Shown: positions 35,803-44,725, numbered from the stretch's first letter. The stretch: 47,214 nt of DNA from Telmatospirillum sp. (GCA_009712185.1 WASQ01000116.1:50501-97714); one strand, 5' to 3'. The notes: generated from the sequence alone by a model not told the origin. Numbers and translations are program-made.

Positions 35803-36521
35803 GCAAGTCCCAGCGCATCCTCGTGATCGATGACGATCCCGGGATCGGCGTTCTTCTGAAACGCTGCCTCGCCATCGGCGGTTTCGATGTCGAAACCACG
35901 ACCGACGGCGCGACCATGCGCCGGCTGCTGCGCCAGCAGACGTTCGACATGATCATCCTGGATCTTAATCTGAAGGGGGAGGACGGCCTCGATATCCTGC
36001 GGGAGTTGCGCACCACCGAGGACATCCCGGTCATCATCCTGTCGGCGCGCGGCGAACATGTGGATACCGTGGTGGGGCTGGAACTGGGGGCCGACGACTA
36101 TATCGCCAAGCCCTTCGAGCCCCGCGAACTGCTGGCGCGCGTCCGAACGGTGCTCCGCCGCGCCGCCCCCCGGTCTTCGACGTCCCAGCCCGCCGCCGCA
36201 GAGCCGGTCCTCATGTTCTGCGACTGGCAGATGGACCTTCGCGCACGCGAACTTCGGCACAACATCAACGGCCTCGTCACGCTGACGCCCGCCCAGTTCG
36301 ACATCCTGGCGACCTTTGTCACCCATCCGAACCATGTGCTGTCACGCGACCAGATCCTGGACGCCACGCGCCATCGCTCGACAGAGCCGTTCGACCGCAG
36401 CATTGACGTCCATATCAGCCAGATTCGCAGAAAGATCGAGAAGGATCCCCGCAACCCGGAAATCATCAAGACCATTTACGGCATCGGATATATCTTCACT
36501 CCTATTCCGCGTACTGCCTGA
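35799..36521 (+). CDS. OmpR-family response regulator
   Basis: 240 residues: an N-terminal receiver with the acidic pocket VIDDDPG, phospho-acceptor Asp55 (IILDLNL), and the KPFEPRELLARV end. A winged-helix DNA-binding domain follows (LTPAQFDILATFVTHPNHVLSRDQIL, then RSIDVHISQIRRKIE and YGIGYIF). It is translationally coupled to the upstream hybrid kinase, which probably phosphorylates it. An OmpR-type regulator paired with a soluble hybrid kinase of the HDFNN type is less common than the usual receiver-only partner. The target genes are unknown. Confidence 0.92.
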   Translation: MSKSQRILVIDDDPGIGVLLKRCLAIGGFDVETTTDGATMRRLLRQQTFDMIILDLNLKGEDGLDILRELRTTEDIPVIILSARGEHVDTVVGLELGADDYIAKPFEPRELLARVRTVLRRAAPRSSTSQPAAAEPVLMFCDWQMDLRARELRHNINGLVTLTPAQFDILATFVTHPNHVLSRDQILDATRHRSTEPFDRSIDVHISQIRRKIEKDPRNPEIIKTIYGIGYIFTPIPRTA

Positions 36522-36650
36522 ACCGGGCCGATCGCCTTGTTCCGGCCGGTCAACGGAAGAACGCTGACAGGCCAACTCTTTGTATTGTGCTGCAAATCTG
36601 AACGATGGCAGGGAATCCACCCGCAAGACTTGCACCGCCAGGGAGGCATA

Positions 36651-38282
36651 ATGTCGAACAAATTCGCCGTTCCGCCGCGAACACCCGCCAACTCCGCCGC
36701 CCTGACGCCCCTCGATTTTCTGTTCCGCGCGGAACGGGCCTTTCCCGACCATCCCGCCATCATCGACGGCGGACGGCGCCTCTCCTGGAAACAGTACGCG
36801 ACACGCTGCCGCATGCTGGCCCGCGCCCTGACCCTGGCCGGCATGGGGCCCGGGGATGCGGTGGCGGTGCTGCTTCCCAATACGGCGCCGATGCTGGAGG
36901 CGCATTACGGGATTCCGATGGCGGGCGCGGTCATCTGCACCATCAACATCCGCCTCAATGGCGCGGCGATCGCCTACATCCTGAACCACAGCGAAAGCCG
37001 GATGCTGATCGTCGACGACCAGTTCCGCGATCTTGCCGAAGAGGCCCTGGCCCTGACCGGCCGGGACGACATCCGTGTGATCGTCGCGGACCGGAGCGGC
37101 GCGTCCTGGGGCGACGACTATGACGCCTTCGTCGCCACCGGCGACGGGGCCGACGACAAGGACGTGCAGTGGCCCAGGACCGAATGGGACGCCATCGCGC
37201 TCAATTACACATCGGGAACAACCGGCAACCCCAAGGGGGTGATCTTCCACCATCGCGGCGCCTATCTCAGTTCCTTCGGGCAGATCCTCTCCTTCGGAAT
37301 GGGCCCGCATCCGGTCTATCTCTGGACGCTGCCGATGTTTCACTGCAACGGCTGGTGCTTTTCCTGGGCACTGGCGGCCGTGGTGGGGACCCACGTCTGC
37401 GCGCGCCGGATCGATGGCGATATCATCTGGAACGCCATTCACGATTTCGGCGTCACCCATTTCTGCGGCGCCCCCACGGTTCTGACCTTCATTCTCGATG
37501 CCGCGGACCGCGCCCGCGCGCTGGAACACACGGTTTCCGTGATGAGCGGCGGCGCCCTTCTCCCCAGTCTGGTCTGGCGGCGGATGACAGAGCTGGGATT
37601 CGTCGTCCAGCATGTCTATGGCATCACCGAGATGCACGGCATCTTCGCCTCCTGCGCCTGGCACGACGACTGGGATCTGGCGCCGCCGGAGGAGCAGGCC
37701 CGGCTGGTGGCCCGCCAGGGAATGCCGCTGGTGGTGCAGAACGGACTGATGGTGGCCGACAGCGCCACTTTGCGGCCGGTCCCCGCCGACGGCCATACCG
37801 TGGGCGAGGTCTTCACCCGCGGCAACCTTGGCATGACCGGCTATCTCAAGGATCCCGAGGCCACGCGGGAAGCTTTCGCGGGAGGCTGGTATCACACCGG
37901 CGATCTCGCGGTGATGCATCCCGACGGCTATCTTGAAATCAAGGACCGGCTCAAGGACTTCATCATCTCCGGCGGCGAGAACATCTCCTCGATCGAAGTG
38001 GAGGAGGCCATCCACACGCACCCCGGCGTCGCCTGTGCCGCCGTGGTCGCCCTCAAGGACGAGACCTGGGGCGAGGTTCCTCTCGCCTTCATCGAAATGA
38101 AAGCCGACTGGCAGGGCAAGGTGACGGCGGAGGACATGATCGAGCACTGCCGCAAAAGGCTCGCCCATTTCAAATGTCCCCGCCGGGTGATCTTCGCGCC
38201 GGTGCCGAAAACCGCCACCGGCAAAATTCCGAAGTTCGAACTGCGGGAAAAGGCGGCAAAAAGCTGCGGCGGGAACGGATAA
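36651..38282 (+). CDS. AMP-forming acyl-CoA synthetase
   Basis: 543 residues from the ATG at 36651, preceded by GGGAGG. The AMP-binding signature YTSGTTGNPKG lies at about residue 186, the aromatic GITEMHG motif near 325, GWYHTGDLAV near 415 and the hinge/lysine motif KDRLKDFIISGGENISS near 430, with the catalytic lysine in KTATGKIPKFELR at the end. It activates a carboxylic acid to its CoA ester using ATP. Length and motif style resemble the medium-chain and DmdB-like members, so the acid could be short to medium chain or methylated. Its neighbours (an acetate-type permease and a CoA-transferase) fit a role in organic acid use. Confidence 0.88.
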   Translation: MSNKFAVPPRTPANSAALTPLDFLFRAERAFPDHPAIIDGGRRLSWKQYATRCRMLARALTLAGMGPGDAVAVLLPNTAPMLEAHYGIPMAGAVICTINIRLNGAAIAYILNHSESRMLIVDDQFRDLAEEALALTGRDDIRVIVADRSGASWGDDYDAFVATGDGADDKDVQWPRTEWDAIALNYTSGTTGNPKGVIFHHRGAYLSSFGQILSFGMGPHPVYLWTLPMFHCNGWCFSWALAAVVGTHVCARRIDGDIIWNAIHDFGVTHFCGAPTVLTFILDAADRARALEHTVSVMSGGALLPSLVWRRMTELGFVVQHVYGITEMHGIFASCAWHDDWDLAPPEEQARLVARQGMPLVVQNGLMVADSATLRPVPADGHTVGEVFTRGNLGMTGYLKDPEATREAFAGGWYHTGDLAVMHPDGYLEIKDRLKDFIISGGENISSIEVEEAIHTHPGVACAAVVALKDETWGEVPLAFIEMKADWQGKVTAEDMIEHCRKRLAHFKCPRRVIFAPVPKTATGKIPKFELREKAAKSCGGNG

Positions 38283-38300
38283 GGGCCGCGGCAGGCGAAG

Positions 38301-38328
38301 CCGCCCCCCTTGTCAGCAAGGGGGGCGG
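38301..38328. terminator. Perfect 12-bp hairpin between convergent genes
   Basis: CCGCCCCCCTTG (38301-38312), loop TCAG, then CAAGGGGGGCGG (38317-38328): a perfect stem of 12 pairs, 18 bases after the acyl-CoA synthetase stop. No T-run follows on either strand, but the stability and position between convergent genes support a bidirectional terminator or transcript-end protector. Confidence 0.65.
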
Positions 38329-38409
38329 ATATCCGCGGACCGCCCGGGCATTCGCCCGCATCGGCCCGTCATGTCCCCGGGAGCCGGGCGCGACGGGACA
38401 TGAACAGTG

Positions 38410-39039
38410 TTACGGCTTGACCACCAGCGGCGCCCCGACCGGCAGCAGATCGCGGCCATAAAGGTCCTTCACAAGAATGTGAAGCAGCATGTACCACGCG
38501 ATCAGGGCCGTCACGGCCATCAGCAGCGCCCCCGGAATTTCAAACGCCGGCAGTCCCAGATGAGCCGCGGACAGGCAGGCCAGCCCCAGGACCAGGGTCG
38601 TGAAGCAAAGGCACATGGCACGGCTCACCCCCCGCGACGCCACCCAGAGAAGGGCGCAAAACAGCGTCCAGCCGATCAGAAAAACGCCGACGTCGGCCGG
38701 CGCCGTCTTGAAGATCTCGTAGCGGTTGCCGATCGCTATTCCGGCAAAGGACAACCAGAAACAGCCGAAGGCCGAAAAGGCGCAATATCCAAAGTTATTG
38801 CCGTTCCGATGTTCCTGGATTCCCGCCACCAGTTGCGCCGTTCCTCCGAAAAAGATGGCGAGATAGATGACCGGACCCACGCCGACCAGTCCAAAACTGT
38901 GAGCCTGTGCCAAGAGAGTGGTCATCCCGAACGCGGCAAGGCCGACCACACCCGGGTTGGCGGGCGCCGGGTTGGCGGACTTGATGGCCGCAAGAGCGGC
39001 GGTTTCGATCGGAAAAGGCGATGATTGCAGTTGCGACAT
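38410..39039 (-). CDS. satP: Acetate/succinate permease of the SatP (YaaH/GPR1/FUN34) family
   Basis: 209 residues from the ATG at 39039, which has AGGAGG nine bases upstream; the longer frame to 39186 adds a non-membrane segment without support. Six transmembrane helices are visible, starting with the family's NPA..NPGVVGLAAFGMTTLLA and including IFFGGTAQLVAGIQEHRNGN, a hallmark of the family. These channels/proton symporters take up acetate and related small monocarboxylates. The gene faces the acyl-CoA synthetase across the 38301 hairpin and is divergent from the CoA-transferase operon. It may supply their substrates. Confidence 0.9.
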   Translation of the reverse strand: MSQLQSSPFPIETAALAAIKSANPAPANPGVVGLAAFGMTTLLAQAHSFGLVGVGPVIYLAIFFGGTAQLVAGIQEHRNGNNFGYCAFSAFGCFWLSFAGIAIGNRYEIFKTAPADVGVFLIGWTLFCALLWVASRGVSRAMCLCFTTLVLGLACLSAAHLGLPAFEIPGALLMAVTALIAWYMLLHILVKDLYGRDLLPVGAPLVVKP

Positions 39040-39641
39040 CTGGATCGTCCTCCTGAAGACTGTCCCCATGATCTGGGGATCTGGGCTTGGGGCGGACCGA
39101 TCCTGCTGGAACCGGCGTCCGGTCCCGGGCGGCGCGACTGCGTCCCGGATCCCGCCATTGCTGTCGGCGGCAGTCCGGGCGCTCACGCCGGCCCACCCCT
39201 CGCACCGGCCCGCCCCTTACACCGGTTTGCCGATAGCCCGGCAGTCTGGAGAGCGACTGTTTGGACAGTTTTCCGGAAAAATCTCCGATTGTAATTGTTT
39301 GTTATTACGGGTGGCACCCCGCCGCTCTTTTTGCACCGCAACATTTTCTGTGGCAGGCAGAGACATTCCCTCCCCGGAGCGCTGTCAACCTCACGTTATT
39401 CAGGCGAATTTACATTCTTTTACACGCCGCGAATATTTCATCAAATATCGTCCCCCAGGATTCTCCCTGCCGCCTGGGGAACGATGACCGAGGACATCAC
39501 CCGCCGGCGGCCTCTTCGCCGCACAGAACGGACGGAGGGATGAAACGGCCGCGCCGCTCCGACCGGAGGCGCGGCGGAAACTAGAGATCCGGCGCCCGGT
39601 CGCATGACGGTACCGCGCCGAAGACATGGGAGACATGAACG
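39040..39641. promoter_or_regulatory. Divergent region between satP and the CoA-transferase operon
   Basis: About 600 bases without a credible gene. A sigma-70-like pair, TTTACA (39409-39414) and AATATT (39432-39437) with a 17-base spacer, could drive the CoA-transferase operon with a leader of about 200 bases. A hairpin CCGCGCC/GGCGCGG lies in that leader (about 39548-39573). The AT-rich stretch near 39270-39345 may hold the satP promoter. Confidence 0.4.
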
Positions 39642-40397
39642 ATGCCACGCAGCAAGGTAATGCCGCTGGACGAAGCGATGGCCCGCCTGAAGCCGGGCAG
39701 CCGGTTGATGACCGGAGAATTCGTCGGTGCGGCCGAGGCGGCGAAATGCCTGGAATGGATCCTCGAACACAAGGTCGGTGACCTGACCCTGATCACCGTG
39801 ACCCCCGGCATGACCGGTGGCTTCGGCAAGGGCCATCTGTTTGCGGCCGGCCTGATCAGGGAACTGATCTCAAGCCACGTCGCCACGACCAACGAATCGT
39901 CGGACGCCTATCTGTCCGGGCAGATGCTGGTCAAGCAACTTTTCCCGATGGGGACCTGGGCGGAAAAGGTCCGCGCCGGAGCGATGGGTCTGGGCGGTGT
40001 CCTGATCCCTGTCGGTATCGGCATTCTTGACGAACCCGGCCTGTTCCCGAACCTCGATGAGCCGAAACAGAAGATCACTCTCAACGGCAAGGAATATTTC
40101 GTCGAGGAGGCCCTGCGCGCCGACGTCGCCCTGGTCAAAGGCTGGCGCGCCGACCCGCTCGGCAATGTCGAATTCCGTTACACGAGCCAGCAGAACCAGC
40201 GTGATGTGGCAATGGCGGCCGATTTCGCCATCGTCGAGGTCAACGAGATCGTCCCCGTTGGCACCATTCCTCCGGATCGCGTCGGCATTCCCGGTCCCTT
40301 CGTCGATGCCGTCGTCCAGGGCTACAGCCTGGAGGAACAGAACGCCAATTACCGCAATCACTGGATCAAGCTCGGCCGTCTGGCCCCGGTCGCTTGA
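39642..40397 (+). CDS. Type I CoA-transferase, subunit A
   Basis: 251 residues. The family pattern is clear: LDEAMARLKPGSRLMTGEF, TPGMTGGFGKGHLF (the glycine-rich CoA-binding loop), ISSHVATTNESSDAYLSG, KVRAGAMGLGGVLIPVG and GIPGPFVDAVV. It forms the alpha half of a 3-oxoacid/glutaconate-type CoA-transferase, which moves CoA between an acyl-CoA and a free acid. A GGGAGAC site precedes the ATG. Subunit B follows after 14 bases. The physiological substrate cannot be read from the sequence. Confidence 0.9.
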   Translation: MPRSKVMPLDEAMARLKPGSRLMTGEFVGAAEAAKCLEWILEHKVGDLTLITVTPGMTGGFGKGHLFAAGLIRELISSHVATTNESSDAYLSGQMLVKQLFPMGTWAEKVRAGAMGLGGVLIPVGIGILDEPGLFPNLDEPKQKITLNGKEYFVEEALRADVALVKGWRADPLGNVEFRYTSQQNQRDVAMAADFAIVEVNEIVPVGTIPPDRVGIPGPFVDAVVQGYSLEEQNANYRNHWIKLGRLAPVA

Positions 40398-40411
40398 GGG
40401 GAGTCCCGTCC

Positions 40412-41107
40412 ATGGATACCGCAGTTCTCGCCCGTCTCAGCCCACGGGAAATCATCGCCCGCCGTTGTGCCTTCGAAGTCAAGGACGGCGAAATCGTCAA
40501 TCTCGGCTTTGGCATTCCGACGCTGACGTCGAACTATCTGCCCAAAGGCGTCAATGTCATTTTCCACGCGGAGAACGGCTGTTTCGGATTTGGCGCCAAG
40601 CCCGGCACCCTTGAAGCCGACAGCGACATCACCAATGCCGGTACCGAACCGATCACCCTCCTGCCCGGCGCGGCGACGATGGATCTGACGACCTCGTTCG
40701 GCGCCATGCGCAACGGCTTCATCGACATCACGGTTCTGGGCGCGCTTGAAGTCGACCAGGAAGGCAATCTCGCCAACTGGGCGATCAAGCGTAAGGGCCT
40801 CTGGTGGCCGGGTCCGGGTGGCGCCATGGATCTGTGTTATGGCGTGTCGCGGGTGATCGCCGCGCTTCAGCATGTCGACAAGGCCGGCGACAGCAAGGTG
40901 AAGAAACGGTCCACCCTGCCCCTGACCGGAAAACGCTGCACCAAGGTCATTGTGACCGACAAGGCCGTGTTCAATGTCAAGGAGGGCGGCGGCCTGATCC
41001 TGCGCGAAGCGTTCCCCGGCATGACCGTGGACGATGTCCGCGCCATCACCGAGGCCGATTTCGAGGTCGCCTCCGACTTCCGGCCGATGCAACTGGGATT
41101 GGACTGA
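40412..41107 (+). CDS. Type I CoA-transferase, subunit B
   Basis: 231 residues from the ATG at 40412. The catalytic glutamate that forms the CoA thioester is Glu54 in HAENGCFGFG. The typical NLGFGIPTLTSNYLP start, ITNAGTEPITLLPGAATMD and GGAMDLCYGVSRVI motifs are present. It completes the heteromeric enzyme with the preceding gene. The operon continues with a DsbA-fold protein after 11 bases, an association that hints at breakdown of a ring-derived or branched acid rather than simple ketone bodies. That hint is inference. Confidence 0.9.
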   Translation: MDTAVLARLSPREIIARRCAFEVKDGEIVNLGFGIPTLTSNYLPKGVNVIFHAENGCFGFGAKPGTLEADSDITNAGTEPITLLPGAATMDLTTSFGAMRNGFIDITVLGALEVDQEGNLANWAIKRKGLWWPGPGGAMDLCYGVSRVIAALQHVDKAGDSKVKKRSTLPLTGKRCTKVIVTDKAVFNVKEGGGLILREAFPGMTVDDVRAITEADFEVASDFRPMQLGLD

Positions 41108-41118
41108 AGAGGGTCATC

Positions 41119-41754
41119 ATGGTAGCCGTTGAGTGGTTTTTTGACGTCATTTCGCCGTTCGCCTATATCCAGCAGGAGGAATTTCATCTTCTCCCCAAGG
41201 ATGTCGAGGTGCTGCCGCGCCCCATCGTCCTCGGTGCCATTCTGGACCACTGGAAGACCAAGGGTCCGGCCGAAATCCCGACCAAGCGGACGTTCATCTA
41301 CCGTATCGCCCAACAGCGCGCGATCGAGCGCAACGTCCCCTACAAGACCCCGCCCGCCCACCCCTTCAACCCCATCCGCACGCTGCGGCTGGCGATCGCG
41401 ATGGGACAGACGGTCGAGGCGACCCGGACGATCATGCGCTTCATCTGGCGTGACGGCGGCGACGTCAACACGCCGGACGGCTGGGCGGACCTGTGTTCCC
41501 GCCTGGGCGTTGCCGGCGACGACGCGATGATCGGAACCGACGCGGTGAAGGCGGGCTTGCGCGCCAATACCGACCGGGCCGTCGAACTGGGCGTGTTCGG
41601 TGTGCCGACCTTCCACCTTGATGGCGAACTGTTCTGGGGCGAGGACGCCACCGGCCTGTTCATCTCCTACCTCAAGAACCCCTCGCTGTTCAAAGAGGGG
41701 GAATGGGCGCGGATCAGCGACCTTCCGGTCGGGATCCAGCGCAAGAGCGCCTGA
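41119..41754 (+). CDS. DsbA-family protein, 2-hydroxychromene-2-carboxylate isomerase-like
   Basis: 211 residues beginning MVAVEWFFDVISPFAYIQ, the start of HCCA-isomerase-type DsbA-fold proteins (kappa-class glutathione transferase relatives). The catalytic serine of this group is the S in ISPFAY; there is no CxxC, so it is not a disulfide oxidoreductase. The GVFGVPTFHLDGELFWGED segment near the C-terminus is also typical. Known members isomerise a naphthalene-pathway intermediate using glutathione, but many homologues have other substrates. It sits at the end of the CoA-transferase operon and probably works in the same catabolic route. Confidence 0.85.
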   Translation: MVAVEWFFDVISPFAYIQQEEFHLLPKDVEVLPRPIVLGAILDHWKTKGPAEIPTKRTFIYRIAQQRAIERNVPYKTPPAHPFNPIRTLRLAIAMGQTVEATRTIMRFIWRDGGDVNTPDGWADLCSRLGVAGDDAMIGTDAVKAGLRANTDRAVELGVFGVPTFHLDGELFWGEDATGLFISYLKNPSLFKEGEWARISDLPVGIQRKSA

Positions 41755-41807
41755 CGGCGCATTGTCGGACGGCGATCACGGCAAAGCGCCGGTGATCGGC
41801 ATCTCGT

Positions 41808-41838
41808 CCGGCCGGACCCGTCCGTCGGGTCCGGCCGG
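41808..41838. terminator. Strong hairpin, probable terminator of the CoA-transferase operon
   Basis: A perfect 13-bp stem, CCGGCCGGACCCG (41808-41820) with CGGGTCCGGCCGG (41826-41838), and a five-base loop TCCGT. It lies 53 bases after the stop of the isomerase-like gene. It is followed by CTCCCTTCCC rather than a T-run. Confidence 0.6.
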
Positions 41839-41854
41839 CTCCCTTCCCGGGGCA

Positions 41855-41886
41855 GGATCCGATGGGGGCCGGATCCGATGGAGGCC
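41855..41886 (+). repeat. Tandem 16-bp duplication
   Basis: Two adjacent copies of a 16-base unit (GGATCCGATGGGGGCC and GGATCCGATGGAGGCC) with one mismatch lie in the gap before the MFS gene. They look like a small local duplication. No function is apparent. Confidence 0.7.
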
Positions 41887-41998
41887 TGCTTCCCGGTAGA
41901 TGAACCGGTGATGTCGAAAAGCGTCACTTGATGGGGCGTGCCTTTTCCGGATACAGGGAAGGTCTGCCGCCCGCCCGGGCGGGATCCGGGGGCCTCCG

Positions 41999-43285
41999 AT
42001 GACCGCTTTTTCCCTGTTCGCCCAGCGCCGCTTCCTGCCGTTGTTCGTGGTTCAGTTTCTCGGCGCTTTCCATGGCAACCTGTTCAAGAACGCCACCATC
42101 GTCCTGATCCTCTACCGCCTGTCCGCCGGACAGCTTGCGGGTGGGAAAGTGCTCGCCACGGTCGCGGTCGGCCTGTTCGTCCTGCCGTTCTTCCTGTTCT
42201 CCTCCGTGGCGGGAGAGATGGCCGACAGGCTGGATAAGGCCAGGGTCATCCGGGCCACGAAGCTGTTTGAGATCGCGGTGGCGGTGCTTGGCGTCGCCGC
42301 TCTCGAGCAGGGGACTCCCGCATTGCTGTTGTCCACCCTGTTTCTGCTGGGATGTCAGGCGGCCCTGTTCGGCCCCCTGAAATACGGCATTCTTCCCGAT
42401 CTTCTGGCGTCCGGCGAACTGCTGGCCGCCAATGGGCTGGTGGAGGCCGGGACCTTTCTCGCGATCCTGGCCGGAACATTGATCGGCAGCCTCACAGTTC
42501 TGACCAATGGCGGCGTCACCGCCGTTCAGGCCATGCTGATCGGCTCCGCCGTCGCCGGGTGGGCCGCCAGCACGGCCGTCCCGGCCGTCGCCGCCCGGGC
42601 GCCGGATCTGCCGGTCCGCTGGAACATCGCGGCCGGGACCGCCCGTTTACTGGGGGATCTGGGCCGGACCACCGGCCTGACCGGTACGGTGATGGGGGTG
42701 TCCTGGTTCTGGCTGGCCGGAGCGACCTATCTGACCCAGTTCCCGGCCTTCGCGAAAGACGTCCTCAATGCCGGCCCTCCTGTCGTTTCGCTGTTTCTGA
42801 CCATGTTCAGCATCGGCATTTCCATCGGATCCCTGGCCTGCCAGCGCCTGCTGCACGGTCGCGCCGCGCTTGATCTGGCTCCCGCCGGGGCACTCCTCAT
42901 GGCCGCCTTCGGCCTCGATTTCGCGCTCTCGGCAACCGCGATCACCGGCAATGATCCGGTTGGAATCGGGACCTTTCTGGCAAGCCCCGGGTCCTGGAGG
43001 CTGCTGGCCGATCTTCTGGGCATCTCCATCGCCGCCGGCATCTATGTGGTGCCTCTCTACACCGTCATGCAGCAACGGGCGGAACCGGCGCACCGGGCCC
43101 GGGTCATCGCCGGCAACAATGTGATGAACGCGCTGTTCATGACGGTGGCCGCCGCCGCGGCCGCCGCTCTCATGGCGGGCGGCGTCGGCGTGCGGTCCCT
43201 GCTGGCCGGGATGGCCGCCCTCAATCTGGCCGTGGCGGGACTGACCCTTTATCAGACCCGCCGGCACAGGCGAACGGCCCCCTGA
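41999..43285 (+). CDS. MFS transporter, LplT-like (lysophospholipid transporter type)
   Basis: 428 residues with about 12 hydrophobic segments. The N-terminal FLPLFVVQFLGAFHGNLFKNAT, then VAGEMADRLDKARVIRATKLFEI, and GPLKYGILPDLL strongly resemble LplT, which flips lysophospholipids across the inner membrane for re-acylation. In many proteobacteria this transporter is fused to, or next to, an acyltransferase/acyl-ACP synthetase (Aas). Here it stands alone, so its partner must be elsewhere or its substrate differs. The gene ends eight bases from the convergent amidotransferase. Confidence 0.8.
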   Translation: MTAFSLFAQRRFLPLFVVQFLGAFHGNLFKNATIVLILYRLSAGQLAGGKVLATVAVGLFVLPFFLFSSVAGEMADRLDKARVIRATKLFEIAVAVLGVAALEQGTPALLLSTLFLLGCQAALFGPLKYGILPDLLASGELLAANGLVEAGTFLAILAGTLIGSLTVLTNGGVTAVQAMLIGSAVAGWAASTAVPAVAARAPDLPVRWNIAAGTARLLGDLGRTTGLTGTVMGVSWFWLAGATYLTQFPAFAKDVLNAGPPVVSLFLTMFSIGISIGSLACQRLLHGRAALDLAPAGALLMAAFGLDFALSATAITGNDPVGIGTFLASPGSWRLLADLLGISIAAGIYVVPLYTVMQQRAEPAHRARVIAGNNVMNALFMTVAAAAAAALMAGGVGVRSLLAGMAALNLAVAGLTLYQTRRHRRTAP

Positions 43286-43293
43286 CGCGGGCC

Positions 43294-44013
43294 TCAGCGG
43301 CGGCCGGTCCTTGCGGGCGGCAGCCCTTCCAGCCAGCGGACGAACACCTCATGGGCCGCCAGGGACATGTTGGCGGCATGCTCCGCGGCCTGGGCCCGCA
43401 ACGTCGGCACATCGACGCCCGTCGCAGCCTCGATCTCAACGGCGTGTCCCACATACCACCGTTCAAGTTGCAGCGGATCGACCTCCAGATGGAACTGCAA
43501 AGCGAGACCGTAATCCTCGATGGCGAAGGCCTGGTTGGGCACGGCCGGAGTGGCGGCCAGACGGATCGTCTGGTCGGGCAGGTCGAAGGTTTCGCCATGC
43601 CAGTGCAGAACCGGCAATCCGTCGATCGGCGCCAGCACCGAATGAGCGCCGGCGTCGGTCAGGGAAAGCGGCGCCCAGCCGATTTCCCTGACCTCGGCGG
43701 GATAGACCCTCTTGCCGAAGGACCGCGCCATGATCTGGGCGCCAAGACATATGCCGAGCGTCGGCCGCTCGCGCTCCAGACGCCGGTAAACCGCCTCGAT
43801 TTCCTCCGTCAGAAACGGGTAGATATCGTCCTGGTTGGCGCTGATCGGCCCGCCCAGAACCACCAGCAGGTCAGCATCGGCAAGGTCATGGATGTCGAGG
43901 GGGTCAATTCCGGCGTCACGATAGGCCACCTGGTAGCCAGATCGCCAGAGCAGCGGCCCCAACTGACCCAGGTCCTCGAAATTGACATGGCGAATGGCGA
44001 TCGCGGTCTTCAT
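43294..44013 (-). CDS. Class I glutamine amidotransferase (GMP-synthase-like)
   Basis: 239 residues. The triad is intact: nucleophile Cys89 in GICLGAQ, and His175 with Glu177 in QFHLEVD. It is a stand-alone GATase1 domain with GGPISANQDD in the oxyanion region. Proteins of this type are usually annotated as glutamine amidotransferases of unknown acceptor; some hydrolyse gamma-glutamyl compounds. It lies 76 bases downstream of the PAQR gene on the same strand and may be co-transcribed. The acceptor is unknown. Confidence 0.85.
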   Translation of the reverse strand: MKTAIAIRHVNFEDLGQLGPLLWRSGYQVAYRDAGIDPLDIHDLADADLLVVLGGPISANQDDIYPFLTEEIEAVYRRLERERPTLGICLGAQIMARSFGKRVYPAEVREIGWAPLSLTDAGAHSVLAPIDGLPVLHWHGETFDLPDQTIRLAATPAVPNQAFAIEDYGLALQFHLEVDPLQLERWYVGHAVEIEAATGVDVPTLRAQAAEHAANMSLAAHEVFVRWLEGLPPARTGRR

Positions 44014-44089
44014 CGCTCAACAAACCCCTTGGTGTCGTTCTGACAGAACGGTTCTTAGTTAACGATATCGCGTCTTTTTTCCGGCCCGG

Positions 44090-44725
44090 TTAAACGGAAG
44101 TCTGACTGTGGACGGCGGCAAGGATAAGAAGAATGGCCGAGTAGTGGCAGGCCGCCGCCGCCAGAACACAACCGTGCCAGATGGCACTGTGATACTTCAG
44201 TTTCGACAGACGATGCAAAGGAGCCCCCAGGGTATAGAGAAGGCCCCCCACGCCCAGCAGAACCAGCGCTCCCCACTGCAACCGCTGGAAAATCACGTCG
44301 ATATGGATCAGCCCGCACCATCCCATAAGAACATAAAGGGTGATCACCGCCCCCTTCAGCCGGCGATGCAACAGGATCCGCGCCGCGACGCCGGTCACGG
44401 CCGCCAGCCAGACCCCGATCAGCAGGCTGGTGCCACGGTCCCCCCCGATGACCAGCAGGCAGAACGGCGTATAAGTTCCCGCGATCAGCAGATAGATGAC
44501 CGCGTGATCAACGAGGCGGACCATCGGATGGCGCAGTGTCGCGTTCAGGATCGACGCGATGAACATGGCGACTAATGTCAAACCATAGGTCAGCACCGCC
44601 GCCGTCGCCACGGAATCGGTCCAGGTTGCCGCCAGATAGGTCAGAACTCCGACCCCGACGACGCTTGCCGCCAGTCCCGCCCCCTGCACCGCCACATCCG
44701 CCACATGCTCTATCCGCGAAACCAT
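44090..44725 (-). CDS. Hemolysin III / PAQR family membrane protein
   Basis: 211 residues from the ATG at 44725 with GAGGTG upstream; the longer frame to 45061 runs into the structured RNA region and is not supported. Seven hydrophobic segments fit the family. The probable metal-binding residues are present: Ser/Asn in IASILNATLRHP, Asp in VDHAVIYLLIAGTYTPF, and two histidines in SAIWHGCVLAAAACHY. The bacterial members are called hemolysin III or YqfA, but a haemolytic role is mostly unproven; related eukaryotic proteins are ceramidase-like receptors. It acts in the inner membrane. Confidence 0.87.
   Translation of the reverse strand: MVSRIEHVADVAVQGAGLAASVVGVGVLTYLAATWTDSVATAAVLTYGLTLVAMFIASILNATLRHPMVRLVDHAVIYLLIAGTYTPFCLLVIGGDRGTSLLIGVWLAAVTGVAARILLHRRLKGAVITLYVLMGWCGLIHIDVIFQRLQWGALVLLGVGGLLYTLGAPLHRLSKLKYHSAIWHGCVLAAAACHYSAILLILAAVHSQTSV

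Noticed and set aside
39300-39345. Sigma-54 promoter suggested by TGGCAC in the satP/CoA-transferase divergent region
   Set aside because: The TTGC element lies 13 bases after TGGCAC rather than the required five.
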